Below are positions 1 to 8,795 of a DNA stretch of 64,000 bases, in pieces. How positions within the stretch are numbered: position 1 is the first letter of the stretch; the number at the start of each line of letters is the position of its first letter. A model generated the notes under the pieces. The model saw nothing but the letters and a program-made list of their open reading frames with translations. It was not told the origin of the DNA and searched no databases. The position numbers and the translations under genes were made by a program. This DNA comes from an uncultured Maribacter sp. (GTDB lineage Bacteria > Bacteroidota > Bacteroidia > Flavobacteriales > Flavobacteriaceae). The stretch is from the NCBI RefSeq assembly GCF_947496775.1, contig NZ_CANMDU010000001.1, positions 620,001 to 684,000 of the forward strand, given 5' to 3'.

Positions 1-1178
1 TTAATAAACCCGGCAATTCTATTTTATCTACATCTTGGGCATATAGCTTATACCGCTGTGTATTGGGGTCAAAGTTTTTAAAATGCAGCACGTTATACGT
101 TGGTCTAACATCAAAATCTTTAACAATACTTGGTGGCGTATTTTTTTCTATTAAAACCGATGCAAAATGGGTTCTCTTTCCGGGTGTATCACTAATACCG
201 AAGGTAAGTCCATAGGTACTAATATCATTCTGGTCAAAACTACGCACCAAGAATTTTTTAAGCTCTAGAGCTTCCTTATCATCTACAGGCAAATGCCAAT
301 TCATTTCCAATTGCGAATGTCGAACATTAATTCCCCACTGTCCTAAGAAACGTTCTAATTGCGGCCTACTTTCTGTTTTAATTCCTTTTACGATAAAAGA
401 TTTCCAAGGTGTAATGCATATTCTACCAATACTATTGTCTAGACAGAATTCGCAAAAATGTTTTAAAAAATCTAAATCGTACTTATTATTACGCCAATAT
501 AAACCCAGCCAATACTCATCTAGGCCCATACGGTTCATCCCCTCATAGTACGGAAAAGTAATATACGGAATGTCTAATTCCTTCTCCATTACCTTATTAT
601 TGGTTTCTAACTTTTTGTTTAGGATAAAAAAGATATCGTCCACAGATGCTACCTCTTCGTAAATATCTTCAATAGCCTGCGCAATCTTTGTAATATCCCA
701 ACTGTATACTAGTACTGGGTAATAAGCCCCTTCTTGCCAACCTGGTAATTTTATATACAAATACCAATAGTCTTCACTCTCTGATGCTATAAAATTTAGA
801 TTTCCACTAAAAACGGGAACCAATCTTTGCTTAGGGTCGGTAATATTTATTTTTAGTTTGGGCAAAAAATTAAATCCCTCTAAAATATAGAGATAGGTAG
901 AACCTTTTAACCAATGCGTCATATCAAAAATATCGGCTGCGACATAGGAACATACTATATTTTGATACGCTCTTTCTGACGCTATATCGGTATTAAACAT
1001 AGATAAATTCTCCAACTGTTTTTCGGATACATCATCCAGAGGAAAAAGTAAATCTTGTCGCGAACCAAAGTAAACTTCCTTTAATCCGGCTGCTTCTAAC
1101 ATGGTGATGCTATCTTTTAATTCTCCTGGAGAAGTAATTCCACCTTTTATTAAAATTCTATGCAAATCGTCGTTCATA
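1..1178 (-). CDS. Nitrite/sulphite-reductase-like protein (partial, C-terminus outside window)
   Basis: The frame is open from the ATG at 1178 to the window edge (392 codons) with no stop, so the C-terminus is missing. The stretch around residues 250-266, ICITPWKSFIVKGI, resembles the ITPWR/RLTPW strand of the ferredoxin-like half-domains of nitrite/sulphite reductases and CobG. No siroheme or Fe-S cysteine motif is visible in the part seen. It starts 10 nt after the nitrate reductase stop codon, so the two are one operon. Related proteins in flavobacterial nitrate clusters, as I remember them, end in a rubredoxin domain; that would make it an electron carrier for nitrate or nitrite reduction, but the relevant part lies outside the window. 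Confidence 0.6.
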
Positions 1179-1188
1179 CTTCTTCTTT

Positions 1189-4100
1189 TTAAACTGTTGC
1201 CAATTGGGAATTTAAAATTTCTTTTATTTCTGGTTTACAGCTACCACAACCTAATCCGCCCCCTGTTTGGGAACATAATTTAGTAAATTCTGTACACCCT
1301 CCTTGAATAGCTTCTATAATATTCCCTTCGCCTACTTGGCTACAAGAACATACAAGCTTGCCTTTTAAGGGCTCTGTATTACTAGCCCCACGGAGCAGTT
1401 CATTTCTTTTTTCGGAGAGTTCTATTTCTTCTTCTATCAGCCTTTTAAATTCGGCAAACTCATTCTTATCGCCCATTAAAATAGCACCTTTTAGCATATC
1501 GTCTTTTACAATACATTTTTTATAAAAACGCTTACTCACATCCATCAGAATAATTTCTTCATAGCTATCATCATTGCTGGGCGTGTAAGCCATACCAATA
1601 CTACAAAGGTCTAGATTCTCGAACTTTAGAATATTCATTAATACAGAACCGTTGTACATGCTACCATAATCGCCCAACATATAATTAGCTGCAATATCTG
1701 CTTGTTGTTCAGCTGCCGATGTTATTCCGAAAAGCATATTATTAAACTCTGCAATTTCTCCTAATGCAAAAATAGAAGGGTCACTGGTTTGCAAATACGA
1801 GTTTACAACTACTCCACGACGGGTTTCTATATTGGACTGTTTTGCTAGCTCTATATTCGGCCGGGTACCAATAGCATATACTATAGCATTACATTTTACG
1901 GTACGGCCTGTTTTTAAATTCACCAAGAGAGAATGTTCACTTTCTCTTTCTTTAAATACAGTGCTTACTTCATTATCAAAATAAATGGTAATACCCCGTT
2001 CTTTAACGTCTTCAGCAAGCAAACGACTCGCTACACGATCTAACTGGCGCTCCATTAATCTTGGGGCACGTTGTACAATACTAATATTTACATCTATCTT
2101 TTTAAGTGCAGCAGCCAGTTCTAATCCTAGCAATCCGCCACCTACAATAACTACGTGTTGTTCTTCTGCGGACAAGCCCGTTTCGTCTAAGTACTTTTTA
2201 AGTTTATCGGCATCGCCACGCTCACGCATGGTAAAACGTCCTGGTAATTTCATTTGGGCATCGTCTGGAACAAAAGCTCTACTACCCGTTGCCATAATAA
2301 GCCGATCATAGGAATGCTGAACGCCTTTTTCATCGGTTACCGTTTTTCCTTCGGTATTTACCGCTACAATACCGTTTCCGGAATGTAGGTTTACCTCTAA
2401 CTTTTCTAGTTCGCCTTTCTTTAGTTTTTCTAAAGCCTCCCAACCCAACTCATCACTAACATACTCAGGTAAAAGAACACGATTATAAAACGGGTCTTTT
2501 TCTTTAGAAAATACGTGTATCTGATCTACTTCGTTCTTTTCTCTGTACGATTGAATAAAACGATAGGCAGCAGCTCCTGCTCCTATTACCACCACTTTTT
2601 CCTCTTTCTTACTGAATTTTTCTACTTGTACCGCACAGTATTTAAAATCGGGTTCTTTGGAAACGGGATCTACTAAATCGTTGGTTAGGTTATTGGCTCT
2701 ACCAAAATCGTTATTTAACATTTTTCCCCAATGCATGGGTAAGAAAACCACACTCTCACGAATATCAAAATTAATTTGAACCTTTACCTGTACCTCTCCC
2801 CTACGACTTTTAATTACTGCAATATCGCCATCTTTTAAATTACGTAAATAGGCATCGACCTTATTCATTTCTAAATAAGGTTGCGGAATATGGGTAAGCA
2901 AACGCTTTACTTTTCCGGTTTTTGTACGGGTATGCCATTGATCGCGTACCCTTCCTGTATTTAGGATTAAAGGAAACTCTTCGTTCGTAGTTTCGGACTG
3001 ATTATATATTTGCCTTGGCGCATTAAAATGTGCCATCTTATCTTGAGTAAAAAATTCCTTGTCCTGAAAAAGTCTTGGAGTTCCTGGGTGCGTACTATGT
3101 GGTACAGGCCATTGGAAACTCCCTTCGTCCTTTAATCTATCATAAGAAAGTCCGGAAACATCTATTTTAGTGCCTTTGGTAAGTCTACAATGTTCATCAT
3201 ACACTTCGCTAGCATTTGTATAATCGAACCCAGTAAAATCCATTGCTTGGGCAAATTTCCAAAGAATTTCTGCATCTGGCAGTGCTTCTCCGGGAGCATC
3301 AATAACCTTTGGTAAATAACTAACCCTACGCTCGGAGTTGGTCATTGTACCCTCCTTTTCTAACCAGCCAGCGGCTGGCAACAACAAATCGGCATATTTA
3401 GTTGTTTCCGAGTTGTGCGATATATCTTGTACTACCACAAAACTAGCCTTCTCTAAAGCCCTTTCTATTTGCTTAGCATTGGGCATACTCACTACAGGAT
3501 TGGTACAAATAACCCAAATAGCTTTTAAATCGCCTTTTTCCAAGGCTTTAAACATTTCTGTGGCCGTATAACCTGGTTTTCCTTGTATTTCTTTGCCTCC
3601 CCAAAAATCGGACACCTCTTTACGGTGTTCAGGATTGCTTAAATCTTTATGTGCTGCTAGTAAATTTGCCATACCACCAACTTCGCGACCACCCATAGCA
3701 TTAGGCTGCCCAGTAAGGGAAAATGGCCCAGAACCAGGTTTCCCAATCTGACCCGTTAATAAGGATAGGTTGAGTAACGAAACATTTTTATCTACCCCAA
3801 TAACACTTTGGTTAAGGCCCATGGTCCACATACTAATAAAACCAGAAGCATCGCCAATATATTTTGCTGCCTTACGAATGTCTTCCGCAGGAATACCACA
3901 TTTCTCTGCTGCTTGGCGAACCGATAATTGAAAGGCACTCTCGCGACATGCATCGAAATTTATGGTGTGTTTTTTTATGAATTTTTTGTCTATTTTTTTC
4001 TTCTCTATTAAGCAACGTGCTATAGCATTAAACAAAATAACATCAGTACCAGGAAGAATTTGCAAATGCAAATCTGCCGATGCACAGGTTTGTGTTTTTC

Positions 4101-4716
4101 TTGGATCTACAACGATTATCTTAATATCTGGGTTTTCTTCTTTATGCTTTTCTATACGTCTAAAAAGTATAGGATGGCACCAAGCTGGGTTTGCTCCTGC
4201 AACTAAAAAACAATCCGCCAATTCTATATCTGCATAAGCAATAGGAACCGAATCGTCTCCCACGGTTTTTTTATACCCAACCACGGCAGAACTCATACAT
4301 AAACGAGAATTGGTATCAATATTATTAGTACCAATAAAACCTTTGGTTAATTTATTTACCAAATAATATTCCTCTGTTAAACATTGCCCAGAAACGTAAA
4401 ACCCGACACTATTAGGGCCATGTTTATCTATAATAGTTTTAAAAACACCAGCAGCTCTTTGAAAAGCAGTATCCCAAGAAACTCTTTGCATGGGGTGATT
4501 TCTACTATAGCGCATTTCTGGATGTAAAATACGGTCTGTAGTATCTTGAGCTACGTAATTAAGATTCATACCCTTGGAACATAACATTCCTTTGTTTACC
4601 GGATAATTTTCATCGCCTTCTACGCTAATAGTTCCTTTGTTATCTACCGAAACATCTATGCCGCAACCAACTCCGCAGTAGCTACATGTTGTTTTATGAA
4701 TCTTATTTTTTTGCAT
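1189..4716 (-). CDS. nasA: Assimilatory nitrate reductase fused to NirB-like FAD/BFD reductase
   Basis: Cytoplasmic molybdenum enzyme that reduces nitrate to nitrite. From the ATG at 4716 it has 1175 residues. Order: N-terminal [4Fe-4S] motif CSYCGVGCG plus a fourth Cys in GMLCSKG; molybdopterin oxidoreductase and dinucleotide-binding domains to about residue 740 (LNTGRVRDQWHT near 655); a NirB-like FAD/NAD(P)H domain with VVVIGAGAAA and VVIVGGGLLGLE; a C-terminal BFD-type [2Fe-2S] domain (CSCSQVG, then GGGLGCGSCKPE). The fusion supplies its own electron-input module. A GTG at 4737 would add seven residues; I prefer the ATG because the motif then begins at residue 11, as usual, and the GTG crowds the promoter. 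A TACGTA dyad lies at 4767-4782. Confidence 0.93.
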   Translation of the reverse strand: MQKNKIHKTTCSYCGVGCGIDVSVDNKGTISVEGDENYPVNKGMLCSKGMNLNYVAQDTTDRILHPEMRYSRNHPMQRVSWDTAFQRAAGVFKTIIDKHGPNSVGFYVSGQCLTEEYYLVNKLTKGFIGTNNIDTNSRLCMSSAVVGYKKTVGDDSVPIAYADIELADCFLVAGANPAWCHPILFRRIEKHKEENPDIKIIVVDPRKTQTCASADLHLQILPGTDVILFNAIARCLIEKKKIDKKFIKKHTINFDACRESAFQLSVRQAAEKCGIPAEDIRKAAKYIGDASGFISMWTMGLNQSVIGVDKNVSLLNLSLLTGQIGKPGSGPFSLTGQPNAMGGREVGGMANLLAAHKDLSNPEHRKEVSDFWGGKEIQGKPGYTATEMFKALEKGDLKAIWVICTNPVVSMPNAKQIERALEKASFVVVQDISHNSETTKYADLLLPAAGWLEKEGTMTNSERRVSYLPKVIDAPGEALPDAEILWKFAQAMDFTGFDYTNASEVYDEHCRLTKGTKIDVSGLSYDRLKDEGSFQWPVPHSTHPGTPRLFQDKEFFTQDKMAHFNAPRQIYNQSETTNEEFPLILNTGRVRDQWHTRTKTGKVKRLLTHIPQPYLEMNKVDAYLRNLKDGDIAVIKSRRGEVQVKVQINFDIRESVVFLPMHWGKMLNNDFGRANNLTNDLVDPVSKEPDFKYCAVQVEKFSKKEEKVVVIGAGAAAYRFIQSYREKNEVDQIHVFSKEKDPFYNRVLLPEYVSDELGWEALEKLKKGELEKLEVNLHSGNGIVAVNTEGKTVTDEKGVQHSYDRLIMATGSRAFVPDDAQMKLPGRFTMRERGDADKLKKYLDETGLSAEEQHVVIVGGGLLGLELAAALKKIDVNISIVQRAPRLMERQLDRVASRLLAEDVKERGITIYFDNEVSTVFKERESEHSLLVNLKTGRTVKCNAIVYAIGTRPNIELAKQSNIETRRGVVVNSYLQTSDPSIFALGEIAEFNNMLFGITSAAEQQADIAANYMLGDYGSMYNGSVLMNILKFENLDLCSIGMAYTPSNDDSYEEIILMDVSKRFYKKCIVKDDMLKGAILMGDKNEFAEFKRLIEEEIELSEKRNELLRGASNTEPLKGKLVCSCSQVGEGNIIEAIQGGCTEFTKLCSQTGGGLGCGSCKPEIKEILNSQLATV

Positions 4717-5055
4717 TGTTCTTGTATTATGGGGCACTTATATTCTAGGTATGCAAGGTATTAAATTACGTATTAATACGTAGTAATTAATCCGTAATAG
4801 TTTGCGGTATAAAAAACAGATTTCTCAAAAACAAGAACTAAAAAAAGAGATATTTATAGTACACTTGGGTGTTTGCAGGCATCCAAGAAAAAGGTTAAAT
4901 GGAAAAACCCTCCATATTATGCCGTATATCTTAACGTTTCTTGAAATTAACTTATTTTAACGTAGGAAAATTACTCAAAATGCTAGTGATTACGTAAAGA
5001 ATATAACCGTATGTTTACGGTTATTTGTATGTTGCAAATTATTTGAATTAGTCAT
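4717..5055. other. Intergenic region between nasA and the 202-aa gene
   Basis: No gene seen. Besides the dyad at 4767-4782 it holds a hairpin-like inverted repeat at 5003-5024 (ATAACCGTA, loop TGTT, TACGGTTAT) 32 bp before the next start codon, a TTACGTAA palindrome just upstream of it, and a weak CTTGGGTG/CATCCAAG repeat near 4865-4890. None is followed by a convincing T-tract. Confidence 0.5.
4767..4782. promoter_or_regulatory. 16-bp dyad TACGTATTAATACGTA upstream of nasA
   Basis: Perfect 16-bp palindrome, readable as 7-2-7 heptamers (TACGTAT, TA, ATACGTA). This is the geometry of NarL sites (consensus heptamer TACYYMT), with G instead of C/T at position 4; it also fits a 5-6-5 Crp-type dyad. 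Reading toward nasA the last TA begins TAATTTAA, a weak match to TAnnTTTG. Related dyads occur before nrtA, narK and nirB. Confidence 0.7.
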
Positions 5056-5664
5056 ATGGAAACTTCAAACACCTTTATAAAAAATGCAACTATTGATAGT
5101 CCACAAATTCTAATGGAAAATATAAAGCAATGGCTGATAAACCAACAAATTATATCATCAAAAGCACAACCATTAGTATTTGAAGCACCCAATACCTATT
5201 ATGGGGATATAGGTTGCAAAAAAATAATAGCAGACCAAGACTTTTACGGTAAAGTTGAGTTCATTACCCAAAAAATAGAAATAATGCATACCGTAGGTTG
5301 GGACTGGGGGGTAGATTTTTTATTACCAGATGTTGTTTTCTGCCCCCAATGCAAAATTGACTTAATCAAAGGGATTGACCCTGCAACTTTTTACGGAGAA
5401 AGTAGTTTAGAACAAGATCCCGATGGAACTAAGTTTTTACAAGAATTAAGGGACGGTATTGCATTGTGGAAATCTGGTAAAAATATAAATCTTCAGTGTC
5501 ATAATTGTCTTACCAAAAGTCCAATTGAAAAGTATGATTATAATAACAGTTTAATTTTTACAAATTTTGCAATTATTTTTTGGAATTGGCCCGAATTGAA
5601 AAGTGAATTCAAAAATGCATTAATGGTTAAATTAGGTAAAGACGCACTATTTCTGGATTTATAA
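5056..5664 (+). CDS. Hypothetical protein with two CxxC pairs
   Basis: I do not recognise the family. The 202-residue protein has no signal peptide or membrane segment. Two cysteine pairs, FCPQCK near residue 97 and LQCHNCL near 150, are spaced as in a zinc ribbon interrupted by about 50 residues, so a structural zinc site is likely. The gene is first in a run of plus-strand accessory genes separated by repeat-like spacers; an ACAACAAT-type spacer begins 8 bp after its stop. Start ATG follows an AT-rich region without a clear ribosome binding site. Confidence 0.6.
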   Translation: METSNTFIKNATIDSPQILMENIKQWLINQQIISSKAQPLVFEAPNTYYGDIGCKKIIADQDFYGKVEFITQKIEIMHTVGWDWGVDFLLPDVVFCPQCKIDLIKGIDPATFYGESSLEQDPDGTKFLQELRDGIALWKSGKNINLQCHNCLTKSPIEKYDYNNSLIFTNFAIIFWNWPELKSEFKNALMVKLGKDALFLDL

Positions 5665-5773
5665 ACAATTTACAACAATAGCTATAAGTAATTGCTTGTT
5701 CTCCCATACTCATGAAAATCCTGGCAACTACTCATAGCCCAGACCGTTGCAGCCAATTTAAGCAAGTGCCTAA
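5665..5773 (+). repeat. Cassette-boundary-like spacer
   Basis: The spacer opens with ACAACAAT (5672-5679) plus AGCTATAAGTAAT and ends near 5750 with CCGTTGCAG; TACAAC and GTTGCA are near-inverted ends. Its opening is similar (about 19 of 29 positions) to that of the spacer at 7050. This is like an integron attC or the dispersed cassette-type repeats of flavobacteria, but no integrase is in the window and the fold was not computed. Confidence 0.35.
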
Positions 5774-6617
5774 ATGAAAGATATAGAGATATTTTGTACA
5801 GATAGTTCTTTAAAAATAAATGGAAAAGAATTGTTGTTTCCTGTTTCGTATGAAACACTTGAAAATCTTTTTGGGGAACCAATTTTTCCTGAAGATAGTA
5901 CTTTTGTAGTTTGGAATGATTTAGGCATATCTGCATTTTCTCATACTTGTGGAGAAGATTATGATGAGATTTATCTACATTTATCGAAATACCCGTCTAA
6001 ATTTCTACCAGAACTAACTAACTCTTTTCAAGGTGAGTTATTCATAAACCAAAAAGCCTTTCTGAATGAGATTCAAATGGATTATTTTGAATCACAAGAA
6101 TATGCTGTTTTTAAACTAGAAGAAACAAACTATTTCTTTGCCGTTCTTATATCAAATCTCTATAAAGAAAAAGAAATACCAAAAGATAAATATGTTATTG
6201 AGCAGCCAAGTGAAAATGTTCTTGAATTTAAAGATTTTGGCTTTAAGTTGTCCGTTATTCAGGAATTAATGTATAACAAAGAACTTTTGGAACCCAAGTT
6301 TGATTTACATGAATTTGTAGAGTGGTACGGTAAAAGGAAAATAGATATTGAAAAAGAAGGTCATGAACCCATACCAGAAGTAACTCAATATTTTAAAGAA
6401 TTGCCAATTCCTATGAAATATGCATCTGAAATAACCGAGATTTATCAAGATGGGGGAAATGAAATTTATATGCAACTTTTAAGGTTCGGAGAAGGTTGGG
6501 AAGACTATTGAAGATGCAAAGCAATTTCCAAACTTAAAAAGAGCTATATTATGTTTTGCAAAAGACGAGATTATTGACCAAATGAATGGCATTGGAATTA
6601 AAGCAGAGTGGATATAA
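5774..6617 (+). pseudogene. DUF7738/DUF6892-like hypothetical protein, frameshifted near its end
   Basis: The first frame runs 5774-6511 (245 residues, beginning MKDIEIFCTDSS) and stops just after GEGWEDY. The reading frame shifted by +1 then continues without a stop from 6507 to 6617 with IEDAKQFPNLKRAILCF, which reads as the natural C-terminus of this kind of protein. A single extra base around 6506-6509 would explain both. It is either a decayed gene, a sequencing error, or a protein with a shortened tail. N-terminal half resembles the small DUF7738 domain; function unknown. No signal peptide or membrane segment is present. Confidence 0.55.
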
Positions 6618-6624
6618 AAACAGA

Positions 6625-7038
6625 ATGAAAAGAATAACACTTCTTATTACCTTACTGATTTTACTCAATTGCAAATCTAAAAATGAGTTCGAAGGACAAT
6701 TTCTTTCTGCAATTGAAACGACTACTCTCGACGTTAATGGAAATGAAATTGAATTTAACGTTGCATATACCGTAGAATTTGAACAAACGGAAAAACAAGA
6801 CTGTTTGGTGGAATCGAAAGATGAATTGAACTCAATGCTAATAGAACCGCTTATTAGAAGTGTAATTCGGGGTTTCGTTGGTAGGTTGGATAAAAATGAA
6901 ATTGAAACAATCGACAAAGAAGATGTAAAAGATGAAATTAATAAGGAATTGTCGGAAGGGGATATTTCTTTAAACTCGAATAAATTTGTCTCTTGCCCAG
7001 TGAGAGTTTCAACGTTCGCAATAACCAAAAGAAATTAA
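6625..7038 (+). CDS. Small lipoprotein, unknown function
   Basis: From the ATG at 6625 the protein has 137 residues and starts with a short lipoprotein signal: KR, hydrophobic ITLLITLLILL, then lipobox LLNC with Cys at residue 16. An upstream ATG at 6586 would add 13 residues that spoil the signal, so 6625 is preferred. The mature part is acidic and rich in Glu, Asn and Asp. It starts 8 bp after the frameshifted tail of the preceding gene. I recognise no family. It is likely anchored in the inner or outer membrane facing the periplasm. Confidence 0.6.
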   Translation: MKRITLLITLLILLNCKSKNEFEGQFLSAIETTTLDVNGNEIEFNVAYTVEFEQTEKQDCLVESKDELNSMLIEPLIRSVIRGFVGRLDKNEIETIDKEDVKDEINKELSEGDISLNSNKFVSCPVRVSTFAITKRN

Positions 7039-7275
7039 AAAAACGTGCTATAACAATGCCTAAACGTAATATGGGGTTTTGGGCTAAATCAAAGGGGTTG
7101 TATATATTTACAACAATTTTAGAACACATTGGTGTCTCAATATAGGCACACTTAACAAATGTTTACTTCAAACAAAATATAAACTACAAATTGTATCTAA
7201 AAAAATAAAAAAATCTGGAATTCCTAACCTTTTAAACCGCACAAAAAAAAGGTAACCTACTTCAGAACAAGACGT
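7039..7275 (+). repeat. Second cassette-boundary-like spacer
   Basis: Begins with ATAACAAT at 7050-7057 followed by GCCTAAACGTAATATGG, resembling the opening of the spacer at 5672. It contains no gene. A shorter echo, ACAACAAT, lies at 8593-8600 over the stop codon of a gene remnant. The 3' end before the GNAT gene is not clearly conserved. Confidence 0.3.
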
Positions 7276-7800
7276 ATGAAACTGATAAGACTAAAAAATA
7301 TTTCAGATAAATATTTTCAAAAGGCGTGGAAACTTTACGAAAATGCTTTTCCTATGGAAGAGCGAAGACTATTAAATGACCAATCATATATTTTACAAAA
7401 TGACAGTTATCATTTTGATGTTTTAATAGACAAGGATCAATTTATAGGATTTATCTTATGGTGGGATTTTGACACGTATAGATACATAGACCACTTTGCC
7501 ACGGTTTTAGAACAAAGAAATAAAGGAATTGGAAAGTTAATTCTAAATAAATTTATTAATCGTGATGCCAAATCGATTATACTAGAGGTTGAACTACCTA
7601 CATCCAAAATTAATGACCGTAGAATACAATTTTATGAAAGAGTAGGATTTAAACTAAATAAACATCATTACGAAATACCTCCTATAAAAGAAGATCAATC
7701 TCCATTACAATTATTACTAATGTCATATCCTAATTTTATATCTGAAAAAGATGTTGACTTATTTGTTCAAAAATATCACCCTATTATTTTCAACAAATAA
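7276..7800 (+). CDS. GNAT family N-acetyltransferase
   Basis: The 174-residue protein has the acetyl-CoA-binding motif A of the GNAT fold, QRNKGIGKLIL (around residues 99-109), preceded by strand FATVLEQ and followed by the YERVGFKL segment typical of motif B (about 134-141). It would transfer an acetyl group to an amine of an unknown small molecule or protein in the cytoplasm. The C-terminal 30 residues extend past the usual fold. It stands alone among accessory genes, with no operon partner. Substrate cannot be read from the sequence. Confidence 0.8.
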   Translation: MKLIRLKNISDKYFQKAWKLYENAFPMEERRLLNDQSYILQNDSYHFDVLIDKDQFIGFILWWDFDTYRYIDHFATVLEQRNKGIGKLILNKFINRDAKSIILEVELPTSKINDRRIQFYERVGFKLNKHHYEIPPIKEDQSPLQLLLMSYPNFISEKDVDLFVQKYHPIIFNK

Positions 7801-8062
7801 ATTGTTATAAATTGGATATAAAACCGGTTGTCAACAAAGAACTAAGGTAAAAAACAAATAGATTCTTTATTAATTTAAAACAGTATTATTTTAAGCTCAA
7901 AAATTCAATACCCTGATTCTTTGAGTTTTTTTGTAAGTATTTACTTTTATCTTTGGAGTGTAAAACACCTAATTATGAGCATCAACGTGCCACATGTAAA
8001 TAAGTGGTAATCTGTAGCTGTATGTTAGGACGTGACTTTCAAAAAAACGTTATAGATTTAAA
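7801..8062 (+). other. Intergenic spacer with partial repeat ends
   Basis: No gene seen. It contains GTCAACAAAGAACTAAGG shortly after the GNAT stop codon and AACGTTATAG 10 bp before the DUF4180 start, which echo the beginnings and ends of the other accessory spacers. No clear terminator or promoter was identified. Confidence 0.3.
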
Positions 8063-8413
8063 ATGAAGACAAAGACACACGAAATAGATAATATAAAAAT
8101 TGTTGAAATATCGTCAGAACAGAACATTATAAATAATGTCGAAGACGGACTAAATTTATTAGGGAACATCTATTATCAAGGGTTTGATAAAATCATTATT
8201 CATCAAAAAAATATTATTCCAGATTTTTTTGAACTCAAAAATAGAATGGCAGGTGAAATTCTTCAAAAATTTTCTACTTACCGTATTCAATTAGCTATTG
8301 TTGGAGATTTCTCGATATATAAGAGTAAAAGCCTGGAAGATTTTATCTTTGAAAGCAATAAGGGGAACCAAGTTAATTTTGTTTCTTCAACGACCGAAGC
8401 ATTAAAAAAATAA
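8063..8413 (+). CDS. DUF4180 domain protein
   Basis: The 116-residue protein matches the DUF4180 pattern from end to end: DFFELKNRMAGEILQKF, then YRIQLAIVGDFS, SKSLEDFIFESNKG and a final region that aligns with the VNFVSS-EALKKL type ending. The biochemical role of the family is not known; it is often found in mobile or stress contexts. It is a soluble cytoplasmic protein with no signal peptide. It stops at a double TAA and is followed in the same frame by a short orphan reading frame. Confidence 0.75.
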   Translation: MKTKTHEIDNIKIVEISSEQNIINNVEDGLNLLGNIYYQGFDKIIIHQKNIIPDFFELKNRMAGEILQKFSTYRIQLAIVGDFSIYKSKSLEDFIFESNKGNQVNFVSSTTEALKK

Positions 8414-8416
8414 TAA

Positions 8417-8602
8417 GAAAAGAATGTTTCGAAAATCGACTTAAAAACAATTGTTTCAAAGCAAATGGTTCATATTCCTGAAATAACTATTGAATTATGT
8501 GATGGTAGCCAAAAAGAAAAATGGATAATTAAATTCAAACCGTTTTTCGATTTAAATTATCCAAGTAAACAAAATTTATATTTTACAACCCCACAACAAT
8601 AA
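8417..8602 (+). pseudogene. Gene remnant, unknown (61 codons, no start)
   Basis: Directly after the two stop codons of the DUF4180 gene the same frame stays open for 61 codons (NVSKIDLKTIVSK ... NLYFTTPQQ). The composition looks protein-like, with PEITIELCDGSQKEKW in the middle, but there is no convincing start: the only internal ATG is one third of the way in. I read it as the 3' end of a lost gene. Its stop overlaps an ACAACAAT spacer opening. Confidence 0.35.
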
Positions 8603-8795
8603 ACTACAGGTTGAAACAGTTTCTTGGATTAAGAATTGTACGACACAAATAAAAACGACCCGCCAAAAATGATTATAAAATATAAGCCAAACAATAATAA
8701 AGCCATAACTTTTTGTTCCTAGTTCGGTGCATCCTAATCGCCTACTTTTCATATCCTAACCATTGCGTATAACTAATACATTATAAATAAAACAA
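8603..8795 (+). other. Intergenic region before the repeat lipoprotein
   Basis: No gene seen. It ends with CCATTGCGTATAAC about 20 bp before the next start codon, similar to the CCGTTGCAG end of the spacer at 5665-5773, which supports the idea that genes here are bordered by related boundary sequences. Confidence 0.3.

Noticed and set aside
4865-4890. CTTGGGTG/CATCCAAG repeat as a terminator
   Set aside because: The stem needs a G-T pair, the loop is eight bases and no T-run follows on either strand.
6549-7028. 159-codon minus-strand open frame opposite the small lipoprotein
   Set aside because: It mirrors the plus-strand gene, which has a clear lipoprotein signal; the antisense translation has no domain or signal and a Ser/Phe-rich shadow composition.
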